From the NCBI RefSeq assembly GCF_954871325.1, contig NC_088779.1, positions 20,338,846 to 20,402,845 on the forward strand: DNA of 64,000 nt, read 5' to 3'. Below the pieces are notes generated by a model that was not told the DNA's origin, did not search any database, and saw nothing but the letters and a program-made list of their open reading frames with translations. Below, piece by piece: positions 12,478 through 24,200 of this stretch. How positions within the stretch are numbered: position 1 is the stretch's first letter; every line of letters begins with the position of its first letter. The DNA comes from Gordionus sp. m RMFG-2023 (Eukaryota > Nematomorpha > Gordioida > Chordodea > Parachordodidae). The position numbers were made by a program, and so were the translations under genes.

Positions 12478-12795
12478 GAATAGGCGGGGATTTTCCGAGA
12501 GGGGAACACTATTAGTGGTTTTTCCCAATAAATTTTATCGGAGGTCTTTAGGTCCACTTATGATAGACCTTTGGATATATTAGATTTTATAAAATAATTT
12601 TAGGTATTTTTTTTTATAAAAATATTTTTTTTCTAAAAATATTAATTATAGTCCTTATTTTAAAAAATTATTAACTTTTACTAATTTTTATTTCAAATTC
12701 TTCTTTATGATATAATGTATACTTGAAGGGGGGGGGGTGCACAGATGGAAAGTTCTTATTAGTCTAAAATGAATTAGAACAGGCAAATTTTTGCC
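12478..12795. mobile_element. Partial copy of the 15,613 transposon family
   Basis: Matches 15,625-15,960 over much of its length in the same order: a CACTATTAG block, a GGTC/TCACTTAT block, TTATTAACTTTTA, a G run after TATAC, and GCAGGCAAATTT at its right edge. It lacks the left terminus. Its right edge runs into the BED-type hAT remnant rather than into the right terminus seen in the other copy. Confidence 0.6.
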
Positions 12796-13033
12796 ATTTT
12801 AAATTTATGCATCATATCGAAGAATAATATTGTCCAATAAATCATGCAGTATCTTTAAAAGCATCTAAGGATATTTCTCATAAATATTTATAAAAATATT
12901 ATCTACTTTTAAATTTAGATGACACCTAAAATTTTAGGAGATTGAAAAATCTTTCGATAATTTTGATGTACTAGAAAAGACTAAATCCAATAAAATTAAA
13001 TTTAATTTAAAATAAACTGATTAATCTTACAGC

Positions 13034-13268
13034 ATCATACCCCGGTGTTTCTCAAAAATTAGCTGATAAAGTTATGATTAATTTTGTAATTGATATAGTT
13101 CAGCTAATTTCCTTGGTTGATAATCCCGGATTACATAATCTCTTGGGAACAAGCTATCCTGCCGAAAATTATGACAAGAATTTTGAATAATTTTAAGAAA
13201 TAAAAGAGTCTTTAATATTAGGTCTATCGGATGTTTCATACATCTGCACAACATCAGATGTTGGGATT
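13034..13268 (+). pseudogene. BED-type (ZBED-like) hAT transposase fragment
   Basis: A + strand frame contains FVIDIVQLISLVDNPGLHNL and, after a stop, SYICTTSDV. These follow the pattern of ZBED-type hAT transposases, in which a block of the form I-x-x-x-x-PLS-V-E/D-N-x-GF-x-x-L is followed by the first catalytic block TTDxW. The frame ends exactly where the MITE at 13,269 begins. Only about 75 residues remain. Confidence 0.5.
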
Positions 13269-13601
13269 AGTGTTGTTTCGACTTCTTTCGACTTCTTTCG
13301 ACTACGACTAAAAACTTTAACGACTAAATTAGTCGATAGTCAATACTTATTTAGTAGACTTTTGTGTGCTTATAATTTTATTTCCATTATAGTTTATTTT
13401 AATTTTGAATTTGTTTATTTTTAATGCCTGCTAGCACCAAATATTTTGTATATTTTTTTAAATTATTATTTTAGGTAGATTTTCTATGTTTTCAAAAACT
13501 TTAATAAAATAAATATAATAACAATTAAAAATTTTAGGCTTAGTCGACATCGGCTAATTTAATAGCTAAATTTGTTATCTGTTAGTTGATTAACAACACT
13601 A
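13269..13601. mobile_element. hAT MITE nested in BED-type hAT remnant
   Basis: A 333-bp insert with ends (T)AGTGTTGTTTCGACT and, in reverse complement, TAGTGTTGTTAATCAACTA. Flanks TTGGGATT and TTGGGACT agree at 7 of 8 bases. Near the left end TTCGACT is repeated three times. No coding frame. Confidence 0.75.
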
Positions 13602-13609
13602 TTGGGACT

Positions 13610-15170
13610 AACTAAGGTAAAATAAAATTTTATGTTATGATCTTATATTAACCTAATTGAACCCAAAGAGCAGATCAATAGGCTTGGTAACGCTAACTAA
13701 TATAATGTCCAACAAAGATATATAGCTAATAAATCATCTTTATGCATTTTTAAATCTAAACTATATAAAAAGTTTAGAAAATTTATGCTGCATGACCCTC
13801 AAGTGCTAATACTGAGTGATTATTTAACGAGGCAAAATTTATACTTTTTCTCGCTCTAAATTTGAGGATGATAATTTAAGAATAATTTTGTTATTAAAAT
13901 GTAATAAAAATAAATAATTCATATATTTTACATTATAAGTCATATTTTTATATCAATATTTTTTACATGTAATTTGAAATTTTAATTTTATGGACATAGA
14001 TTAAATATATAAAAAATAAAAAAATGTTTAAAAAAAACTTTAGAAAATGTATCCAATAGCCTGCTACTTTTTTGTCAAGTAGCGCTCGCGGTAGCCTGCT
14101 GCTTTTTTAAAAGTAGCGTTCACAACACTGTACAAGACTTATTATATATAAAATTGTTATTTTTTAAATTGCATATTAAAATTTCTTTTTAGTCCAATTT
14201 TTTTTTAAATATAACTATTTGTATGCACACGCCAATATATGTGTTGAGTTTCACAAAAAAACAAATAAGAGTTTCAACTTGACCCTCCAGACATTTTTTA
14301 AAAATTTGTATTGATGGAACCTATGGTACTAAGAAAAAAAAATTGGATTTCACCATATTCCAAAGGCCAAGATATGGGAACAAGGTTTTAGCCCATAATA
14401 TAATATAAAATGAACGGTGATACATTTTGATAAGATAATTTAGCCTCCCGTCCCTCCAGAACTATTTAGGTTTTCTGGACTACGTATCAGTTGCAGTACT
14501 GTTTTAAATTTTGTTTGTTCCTTATGTAATGCTATATTAGACATACATATATAGTCGATTTCCAAAGGGCACAATTCCATGCACAGCACAATAAATAAAT
14601 AATCACCAAGTAAAAAGAGCTAATATATCTTGCTTCTTAGAACTAGAGGTTTGAATACATTTGGCGGCAAAAAGGTCAGATGAATTATCACTTATCTTGT
14701 AAGAGAAAAGGGGTGCTCCTGCATGGATTATATTTAAATAGATAAATTCTTCAGATAAAATACCAATTAAAACTGCTTTCACCGGCTAAAAAGATAAATA
14801 AAACAGAAATTTATCCTTATTTAAAGTTATTTTGTCCCTGAGATCCTCCACACTGGAAAACTTCCAACATGAGGTCATCGCAAGTCTAGGTTAATATAGT
14901 ATTAATGTTACTTAGTAGGGCACTATTCTAATATTTTTTATATATTTAATGTTATTTCTAAATTACATGTAATTTTAAATATTTTTTTAATAAGAATAAA
15001 TCATATATTAATTCAGCTCTCGATTACTCATTGTGTTAATACAACGTCTACATAACAGAAACAGAAAATTTATTGGAGGCAACCCCCTCCCCTCTCCAAA
15101 CTTGTAACTACCCCTATAAAGAATTCGTATTTTTAATAATTAAATACTCAAACTTCTATAATTTTAGAAG
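13610..15170. other. Non-genic stretch with a stray MITE end
   Basis: At about 14,056-14,131 two related blocks (TAGCCTGCTACTTTTTTG and TAGCCTGCTGCTTTTTTA) are followed by AACAACACT-like hAT end sequence read inward, but no partner end was found. Around 14,280-14,480 and 14,640-14,900 the composition is more balanced without a recognisable frame. Confidence 0.35.
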
Positions 15171-15174
15171 TAAT

Positions 15175-15408
15175 CAGGGGCATCGATAGCCCTTACAATT
15201 TCAGGGGACTCAAAAAATTTTTAGCATATTTTGAAAATTACTCTTTTTTTAGCTAACATTATTTAAAATTATCTTTTTTTTAGCTAACATTATATTAAAC
15301 TACCTTCTTTTTTTAAAAAAAACTAATACTAGTATTATAAAAATACACAAAATTTTGAGGGGACTCTTCAAATTTTTCAGAGTTTCAATCCCCTGCGTCC
15401 CCTCCCTG
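15175..15408. mobile_element. Short MITE-like element with CAGGG ends
   Basis: Starts CAGGGGCATCGATAG and ends, in reverse complement, CAGGGAGGGGACGCAGGGG; a GGGGACTC motif and its inverse lie inside each end. Two internal direct copies of TTTTTTAGCTAACATTAT are present. No target duplication could be seen. Confidence 0.45.
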
Positions 15409-16002
15409 TTGATTCTAGTAAATATAAATAATACAACTGTTAATGTTGAGCAAATAATATGTTTTGCATTGAAACTATTTTTGAAGGTATATTAAGTTTA
15501 AATGAAATGTTACTGAAAATATAAAAATACATTTCATTATTTAGCGGGAATCTTTTACTTTAAAATGAATATGGCTGTATGTAATATATAGAGTTTGGTC
15601 GATATTTTGTAACAAAGGCATAGCCAGAATTTTGCTTAGTGGGGAGGCGGCACTATTAGGTTAATTTTTTCTCGATAAATTATATTGTAAGTTTTTAGGT
15701 TCACTTATTGTAGGCCTTTTTATATTTGATCTATATTAAAGTAATTTTGGATTTTCAATTTTTTATAAATATGCTTTTTTTTATTAAATTTTAAATTATA
15801 GTCGTTATTTTATAAAGTTATTAACTTTTAATAATTTATCTTTTAATAATTTATCTTAAATCTTCCTTTTAGTTTTTGTATACATTTTTGGGGAAGGGGA
15901 TATGTAGGAAGAAATTTTTATTACCTTAAGATGATATTTACGAGAGCAGGCAAATTTCTGAAGAGGGGCTTCCCTTTGCCTCTCCCCTCACCTGGATGCG
16001 CC

Positions 16003-18549
16003 CAGTGGCCCCTGCATTTTCTGGGGGATAAACAGAATACCCCCCTGAAAAGTACCCCCCCCCCCTTCGATAATAGTTAATTATTTTTTGACCCCCATAA
16101 TCAAAAATAATTTTTATTGCATCAACCTTTAATACATAATATAAATAAAATGTAAGAAAATATATACTTTAAAAACATTTTTTTTAAATTAATAATTTAG
16201 ATAAATTAGGGGAAGAGAAAGCGAAAGAATTTATAATTTCATCAATATTTAATTGTTTAAATAAATTTTTTCCCATTGATTAAGTGGTTAAATTATTGAG
16301 AAATGGATGGTGCTACGAAATCTTGTTTTAATTAATTTAATTTTACTCATCGGCAGTACATGAGGTAGTAGGAATGGTTAATAAATATTTATATAAAATT
16401 GTTAAATTAGGGAAAGCGGAAAAATTTAAAAGTAGACGATAAGGTAAAATAAAAGAATAGTTTGTCCAGTCTGAATCATAAGTCTCAGAATTATCATCAT
16501 CAGAAGATGAAGAAGCTAAATAATGTATTAGTATAAATATTTTAATTAAATATATTCACAATTCTCAGAATTTACTTTAGATTCTTTAACCTCTAGGTCA
16601 CGAGTAATATTTACTCCCCTGTTTTAGCCATCTTATAAATATTCGAAACTTCAACATTTCTTCCAAAATTTGACTTAAATGATAAAATTCACATATATCC
16701 TCGATATCATCTTTAACAATTTTATTCCCTTTGGTGTAAAAAATGAGTTAGATTTAAAATTCATTGATTCATCATTAAATCTTTCATTAAACTGCATAAT
16801 AATCAAATCAAAAATCAAGTGCAGCAAAAAACACTGGTTTTAAAGCTAAAACAAAAATGTTGAAAGTATATACCTCTCCTTTTTGGATTGGAATGTTTGA
16901 AGTCTAGAACTTTCAAAATGAAAAGGTAGATTTCTCTCCTTCATAAAATGTGCTTTTGAAAAAACATACAAAAATTCAGTGTTATTATCAATTAAGATTA
17001 AAAAATAATAAAAGACAATAATTTATATATTTTTCAAATTAATCAGGCAATCTTTTGCCAATTGAATTTGATTTATTGCAAACCATATATCCTTCGAAAT
17101 GGTTTATAATTTTGTACAAGCCAAGCTTGTTATCAACAATATATTTTATCCAAAACACAAAGTGATAAAATAAAATAAAATTTTTCTATTCTAAAGGTTA
17201 TACTAGCCATAGTGGATTTGTCAAAGCTGCCCTCAAGGCATCATAAAGTAGGAAAAAATTTACAATTGCTTTGTATGATGATAGCCAGCTTCTATAAATA
17301 TAAAATAAACATTCTAAATCTAAACAAATAAGATAATATTACTGAGTGGTATTTTTGATGCGTAGAAATCGTTGCTATTTTGTCAGTACATTACTGACAT
17401 GCTTTGGGCACCTCATATCTTTTAACGCCATTAAAATATACAAAAATCTCATCTAATATTTCTAAAACATTTCTGAGTTCTTTAATTGATTAGCATGATT
17501 GAACAATGATTAAATTTAATCGATGACAATAGCAACAAATAAAATCTGCCTTTGACGCCTCCGCTCTAATCAAAGCCTGCACTCCATTGATTCTTCCACT
17601 CATGTTTGAGGCGCCATCATAGTTTTGTCCAACTAGGAATTCGAGGAGTAGATTCATGGAGCCAAGTTTGGATATTATATTATTTTTAATATCGAGACCA
17701 TTTGTATTTCCTGTGCAATATAATCTATTTTCAATAAATCTTACTAATTACCTGTTAAATTCAATCTCCTTTTTAATTATTTTTATAATCATATTTTTCA
17801 TGGTTTCAATGAGAAATTTATGTTATTATATAATAATAGATTTGATATAATTTAGATTTTAATCCCTTATTTTTTTTCTCCCTTCTTCTTTCTTCATTTT
17901 ATTGTAAATACATTTTGACAGCAGGTTCGGAATCTGCAATTAGTTTATTAAGACCCATCATATTCCCTTGTTGCCAATTCCCCAGAAGGCTTGGTTCGAG
18001 ATATTAAATAACCTAGAGATCGTATTATTATTCTTATAATAGAACGGTTATTGTCCACACATTCTTCCTGGGGTATTATAAATTGTAATATGGAAAAAAG
18101 CTACTATTACAAAGCTTTTCTTTATATCGTTAAAATTAAGCCTTTTTCTAATGTGGTCTTTACATTTATCATCTCTTATATTATGAGATGTGTAATTTTT
18201 AATTAAGCATTTGTATTTTTTTGGTTAATATTTTTGGGCATATTTTGAAATTGTAAAAATAATTTTATGACAAGAAATCTTGGATAACAACCTAATTTAC
18301 TAAACATCGACCAAAATTTCCGTCAATACATATTAAATTAAATAATAAGTGGGGGTAGGAGGTCTTATTATTATATTTATAAACTAGAGATCACTTGATT
18401 ATGGATGGATGCAGCAAAACAAAAAAAAATTAAATTATAAAAAAAAATTAAAAAAAAAAATTATTTTAAAAAAATTTAAAAAGTACCCCCACACAAATTT
18501 TAAGAAGCAGATCCTTTGGACCCCCCCCCCCCCGTTGTAGGGGCCACTG
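16003..18549 (-). mobile_element. hAT DNA transposon inserted in the end of another element
   Basis: A 2,547-bp element with ends CAGTGGCCCCTGCA and, in reverse complement, CAGTGGCCCCTACAACGGGG. Flanks GATGCGCC (15,995-16,002) and GGTGCGCC (18,550-18,557) agree at 7 of 8. C runs lie just inside both ends. A decayed transposase reads on the minus strand. Confidence 0.85.
17215..17660 (-). pseudogene. hAT transposase (ZMYM1-like) catalytic-region fragment
   Basis: On the minus strand the block VGQNYDGASNMSGRINGVQA is the hallmark of ZMYM1/TTF-type hAT transposases, including the second catalytic aspartate. It is followed by ADFICCYCHRLNLI, the conserved C-x-x-H-x-x-N-L segment, then SIKELRNVLEILDEIFVYF with stops between. 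The rest of the protein is not readable. Confidence 0.85.
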
Positions 18550-18562
18550 GGTGCGCCTAATG

Positions 18563-19424
18563 GCAATCTATGTATAGATCTATAATTGAAATAATAAATA
18601 AAATACTCTCTATTTCATTCAAAAGTGTAATAGGCAACCCACCAATAAATTTACCCTTACTCTCCTTCAAATTTTACTAAGATGCAAATGGATTCTACCC
18701 CACCTCCTTCCTGCTCACATAGATGCAGTGTCAATATACGTTTTACACTAAATAAAATTTTCAGTTATTTGATTGTTTTTAACAAGAAAATCATATGAAT
18801 TTAATATATTATTTATTTTAAGAAATTATTTAAACGAAAATGTTAAGACGTGGATGGGCTTCAAAGTATAGTATTTTTTCGACCTGAGACGGTCATTTGA
18901 CCTTCACTCAACATTGTGCATATACCAATAAGTTCCATTTTATAATTAGCATTTCGATTAGTTGATATTAATATAATGATCGATAAGACAATTAGTCTAC
19001 GTAAAAACCTCAAAATGGCTCTACAACTGATTCCTAAAAACTTTTAATTAATGAATAGTCAATCTAGTAGTATATATACTGCAAATTTTTGTCTTCAATT
19101 AGTGGGGGCGTGACATATATTCATTTTTTAGAACACTAATTTAAAAAAAATTTATTTAATCATAATTATTATATTTTATTATTTTGGACATTATTAATAA
19201 ATATTTGTTTCAATGAATTGAAAAATATATGAGCGGGAAAAAGTAAAAATGAAAATAATTTTTATTTATTTTATTTCCTTCTTGGAACTAATTTCTTATT
19301 CATATTCTTATTGGAAATTGAAAATAAAGATTATAAATTAGCATCATTCCTTTTTTTTGTAAAAATTGTCAAAGGTAAAAATTATCATTAATAAATAAAC
19401 AAGAATAGAAAATATTATTGTTGA
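18563..19424. other. AT-rich stretch, no gene seen
   Basis: Nothing recognisable on either strand. Confidence 0.4.
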
Positions 19425-19825
19425 CTGTGAAACTTGAAATCATTAATATTACAAACATTAATCTTACCAAAGTTCTCTGTGAGGCGGTTGATATTTTAAA
19501 AGGAAATACCAAAATCTTCTTATATGTAGACGGGTGATATATTTAAAGGAATTACCAAAGTCCTCTTAAATAGAGGCGATTAATATTTTTTACAGTAAGT
19601 TCTATAGCTCATAGATGCTGTCACTGTAAAACTTGAAATCATTAATATCACAAACATTAATCTTATCAAAGTCCACCTTAGTGAGGCGTTATTCTTATTT
19701 TAATAGTAAATACCTAAAACCTCTTATGTGTAGACGGCTGATATATTTAAAGGAATTATCATAGTCCTCCTAAGTAGAGGCGATTAATATTTTTTTACAG
19801 TAAGTTTTATAGCGCATAAATGCTG
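19425..19825. repeat. Two tandem copies of a 196-bp unit with internal hairpin motifs
   Basis: The unit runs from ACTTGAAATCATTAATAT to a TTTACAGTAAGTT segment and TAGATGCTGTC/AAATGCTGTCG, and is repeated directly with scattered differences. Within each copy a sub-unit of about 55-65 bp recurs, built from AAAGTCC-like sequence, a short hairpin (CCTC..GAGG) and a GATTAATATTT-like tail. No coding frame. It may be a satellite fragment or a transposon interior. Confidence 0.75.
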
Positions 19826-20759
19826 TCGATTTTTTTTATATAAATACATCATTCTTTTCACTATTCTGCATCCATGTCATTTAAAATAGCATCAAATTTC
19901 TTTGTACTATTTATTTAATATCGCATCATGTTCACTAAGAGTTTTGGCAGCCCAGGGCCTGAGAAAAGGAAATCCAAATTGGCAAAAAAAGAAAATTTAA
20001 ATTGGCAAGAAAAAGGAAATTCAAATAGAAAAAATGCCCAATAATTAAAATTTAGCAGATGGTATAATTTTAGCCGACCTAGCTCCTCTGTAATTTATTT
20101 AATTTTAAAGCATTAACACATAACAATATTTTAATAAAAAATGTTTATATATATTTAATGCATGTCATTTATATATACCTTAATTTTATCGCATTCATCT
20201 TTCATGCTTTTAGAGCACTTTTAATTGTATATTTCATTTCCATCAATAATTACAAATAAAAACTACGTGATACGTGATATATAGCGCTTTTGCCCTCTAG
20301 TGTTGAAAGTTCAACAGAGCTACGCTAGGTTTTCCTCATTTCCATCTTATTGGAACTAATTTAATTTGGGTATAAAGTAAAAATATGAGGAGTCCTCCAC
20401 ACATTTGTGGGCAAGCCGCACGTACTTGTAGGCGCAACATTTCGAAAAATGTTACTTAAACCTCTAAAGGCTTATTTAAAAGGGAGAGGGGCAAAAAAAG
20501 AGCCTATACCCTAGAGCTACAGTAAAAATTTAACAACTTTAGGGTGGGCGGAGGAACATTTTTAATTTAAATTTTTTTACTATATTAGTACTAGTTTTAG
20601 TAAGGAAATCCAAAAGAATACTTTCAAGAGGATATTGAATAATTGTTGAGATAGAAAACATTTGATAATGATGAGTTAAATAAATATTGAGATAGGAAAC
20701 ATTAGATAATGATAATGAACAAGGAATTTTGAGATACATTTTCATTTGAGGTAACTTTT
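19826..20759. other. Non-genic stretch upstream of LINE 3' end
   Basis: At 19,955-20,030 a short AATT-GGCAAGAAAA-like motif is repeated twice. Nothing else is recognisable. Confidence 0.35.
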
Positions 20760-20999
20760 TTTGATGCGAAACAGCTTTTTAATGGATCTTTTGCTGTTGT
20801 TTAGTTCAATGAATTGTTTCATATTAACATTTAGATTCATTATATCTTTTATTGTTTTATAATACCATAAGGATTTGTATTTTGTATATTGTTTTCCTTT
20901 ATGTGTAAAGCCATGCTATGGCGTCATGAGCTAAATTGTTATCGGAGTTCCTTATTATGTGGGCTAAGAACTGGATCCGGCGTTTTTTTAGAGTGATAT

Positions 21000-22085
21000 T
21001 TATTGGCGTGTGAATTGACTTTTCCAAAGATTAGACTTTGAGATAACTCTAGGATAAAAAATGCCGTTTATTGTACGTAGACAATTATTAATAAATGATT
21101 GTAGACGCCTTATTTCTGTTTTATTAGCCTCCCAAATATCACCTCCATATAATACGATAACTATCATCGAATTAAATATCCTCAATCTAGTAAATACCGA
21201 GATTTCTCTAGCTTTCCATATTTTCATATATTTATAAAACGCTCCTCTAGCTTTTTGTATTCTCATCCTCATCTCTTCTTTGCAACTTCCTTTATTATCT
21301 AAAATTACTCCCAAATACTTTATTTTCTCCACGATTTTTACTACGTTCTTTCCAACTGTAAGATTTTGGATCGGTGACGCATTTGGAAAGGGGAGGATAA
21401 CAGTTTTGTTGAAGTTAATCCCAAGTCCTACTCTATGGCTCACGGTCTCTATTAGATAGAGTAGACTTTTGGTTTCTTCGATACTCTTGGATATTACCAC
21501 AATATCGTCCACATAGGATATTATTGTATTTACAAAAAATATCTTCTCATTTGACCCTATATCAACTAGATCAGCCGCTCCTAGTACATCTTTTATAATT
21601 TTATAGATAATTATATTGAAAAGGAAAGGTGAAAGGGTGCAACCTTGTTTTACACCTTTTTTTATCCTAAAGAAGGGAGAGATTTTATCATTAATTTTAA
21701 AGCAAGCAAGTAAATTGGAATAGTGATTTTTTAAAATGAGGATTATTTGAGGTTCGATACCGCATTCTGCTAGCGTCTCCCAAATAGCTTTATGGTTAAT
21801 GTTGTCGAAAGCTCTGCTAAAATCAATGAATGTGTAGAAAGAGGATATCTTGTATTTATGGCATTTCTGCATTATTATTTTTAAGGATAATATTGGTTTC
21901 AATATATCTTTGTTAGGTCTATAATCGCAAATGTGTTTAGGAAAAAGAAGAGGCGTCGATTGTATAATTTTGTTTTTTACTAGCACCATATATATTTTGG
22001 ATACACAGGATGTAAGTGCGACAGCGTGATAATCAGTAAATTTTCGTGGGTTTTCGGTTTTGGGGACGCTACATAAGAAGGACAT
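21000..22085 (-). pseudogene. LINE reverse transcriptase domain
   Basis: A 361-codon frame covers most of the polymerase. Visible motifs in order: FTDYHAVALTSCVSKIY (motif 1), FIDFSRAFDNINHKAIW (A, with catalytic D), GVKQGCTLSPFLFNI (B), YVDDIVVIS (C, two catalytic aspartates, V in place of the usual A), GLGINFNKT (D) and KYLGVILDN (E). The upstream part of the domain, ending ESGNTPAEWNMSFLCSVPK, continues across the frame start to about 22,200. Stops lie on both sides. It is a well preserved fragment of a non-functional element. Confidence 0.88.
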
Positions 22086-22849
22086 GTTCCATTCTGCCGG
22101 GGTGTTACCGCTCTCCCATATTTTGTTGAAAAGGAGTAGAAGGAAAGAAGAGTTCGTCCTATGTGCTATCTTTAAATACTCGGCTGTAATGTTGTCAAGC
22201 CTCAGAGCTTTGTTACTACGTAATTTTTTATTACATTCATTATTTCATTTACGGAGAAACCAGACTGAGGTGAAACAATATTAGCGTTTAAGCTAGTTGA
22301 TGTTGTTGCTTTCCGCGAGTCGAAAACCGTCATATAGTAATCAAGCCACAAGGCGATTTGTTCGTCTTGGTCAATGATTACTTTCCCATTATTTAAAACA
22401 ATTGAGAGCAGCTTTCTAAAACTACCAGGTTTACAAAAATATTTTAATTTTTTGTATGCATCGTATCTTTATCAATATCGAAATCATTTTTCGCAATAAA
22501 AATCCGTCTATCATTCCGAAGTAATCTTTGGATATTTTTCCATAGGTCGCTGCTAAAACCGTTCTTCGTTCTTAGTAGGTTGATTTTTTCTAAGGTTTCC
22601 CTGGACATCCATTCTTTTCTTGATACCGGATTTATATTTGGTAGTCTGTCATATGATTCCGCGAGTTCTTTTTTGAAAAGATTCCAACATTTCTCTACAT
22701 TTCCGCGTATGCTTTCACTCACGAAGTTAACTTTTTTTGGTACATTGTTTGATCAAAAAGTATTTGATACTCCTGCGTTTGCAGTTTATTAAGTTTACGC
22801 GTAAAATATAAATTTTTATGGTTATAATTGCTAAGAGCATTTTATGATC

Positions 22850-23545
22850 TGACAAATTTATATTAGTTGTTGCTTTGACATCCACGAACCATCCATGAAC
22901 ATTTGATAAATAGTTATCAATTTGAGATTTTTGTCGAACTCTTTCAAAAGTGTAGGTATTTTTATCGCTGTGGAAAGAAGGTATTTTCTATTTTTATTTT
23001 TTTATCTTTACAGAAATCGGGGAATTTCCTACTATCTTGACAGTTTGGTAGTTGTAAGGTGGCATTCCCGATAACATAGTTACTAATATAAGTTGCTTCT
23101 TTCCCAAACTTCATATTGAGTTCGCCTAGAATTATTATGTTATATCTACTTGGCAGGGAGTTAACAGTGTTTATCATAATATCAATAAAACCTGCTTTTC
23201 TCTCCTATTTGGTGGGACATAGAAGTTCACGATTATTGTAGGCCTGAAGTTAATGTTTAGATATAACAAACCACATCTTTCCGACATGGGTACAAACTTG
23301 ATAATATGTTTCTGCATACGTTTATTTATAAGAAACGCTATCCCGGACCAGCTATTTGAGGTGGTGCCTGAGCAGAAAATTTTATAATCATTAAAATTGG
23401 CTGTGTTTTCTCCTAAACAGTGGGTTTCCTGAATACCCATAATGTCAACCTTCTCCGCTACAATCATCCTTAGGAGGACTGCTAGTTTATTTTTCATTCC
23501 GTTTATATTGAGTGACGTTATTTGTAGCTTGCCCGTGAATTTGTT
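22850..23545 (-). pseudogene. LINE apurinic endonuclease domain
   Basis: The minus-strand frame begins ITSLNINGMKNKLA, followed by DIMGIQETHC (metal-binding E), the SWSGIAFLINK block and VNFYVPPN. A frame change follows; NIIILGELNMKFG corresponds to the GDFNA active-site segment with D replaced by E. The C-terminal block SQIDNYLS (for QIDYI) and a SDHKML motif (catalytic DH) close the domain. Confidence 0.82.
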
Positions 23546-24032
23546 CTAGAGAGACCAACAAGTTTTAAAATGCAAGAAACAAGAGTGAAGATTAAATATA
23601 ATTTAAGAGAAAAGTGAAGATTAATATAGTTTAGGGGAGGGACATTAGTAAGAATAAGTAGATAGAGGAGGACTAGGTTGGGAGCCAAGTAAGATGTAAC
23701 CAATAGAAAATGTAGGGAAGATTTACTTTGGTCCAAGTACAAACTTACGTGTTTTTTCATACTCTAATAGGTTTGGACTGGACTGAAAAAATTTAAAAGG
23801 TAGGATAAAATTTTAAGATTACTGTTGCTGTTGCAAGGAAAGTTTGTTTCCATGAGAAACTACCTAATGTATAGTGAAAGTAAATCAGTTCATAATTTGC
23901 TGCATGAAGCAAATGGGAAGAGGGAAAAATGAACAAAAGTACACAAAAGTACAATATAACCAACGCAAGAAAAGTAATGAAGCAATATATTACACGAAGG
24001 TAGTAGAAAGGTAATTTCATGTGTATGAAGGT

Positions 24033-24200
24033 CAATATTTCTACCCAAAATTTTTATATAAATTATATTTGATGGATAATGGCAATATTCCTACCTCAAA
24101 TTTTAATACAAATTATATTTGATAAACAATGGCATATAATACGATATATGAAAGGCATATTTCTACCATAAATTTTAATACAAATTATATTTGATACGCA
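24033..24200. repeat. Three tandem units of about 55-68 bp
   Basis: Each unit has ATATTTCTACC-like sequence, then AATTTTAATACAAATTATAT and TTGATAx(A/C)AATGGC. Three consecutive degenerate copies. Confidence 0.75.

Larger units (their letters stand above)
15613..18562. mobile_element. Outer hAT-like element, internally deleted, split by another hAT
   Basis: The left end CAAAGGCATAGCCAGAATTT pairs with CATTAGGCGCATCCAGG, the reverse complement of the right end. The right end is itself interrupted: a younger hAT (16,003-18,549) inserted 13 bp from the terminus. Without the insert the element is about 400 bp and non-coding. Its interior matches the remnant at 12,478. The flanking octamers do not match. 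Confidence 0.65.
20760..23545 (-). mobile_element. Non-LTR retrotransposon (LINE) with endonuclease and reverse transcriptase, 5'-truncated and broken
   Basis: On the minus strand the order is apurinic endonuclease (23,545-22,850), a linker, reverse transcriptase (about 22,230-21,000) and a C-terminal tail with the RRIQFLAHIIRNSDNN motif (about 20,960-20,900), equivalent to the R-x-W-x-G-H-V-x-R segment of many animal LINEs. Tail sequence and the KYLGVILDNKGSC block point to an RTE-like or related APE-type clade. Several frames are needed, so it is dead. No target duplication or poly-A tail was identified. Confidence 0.85.
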
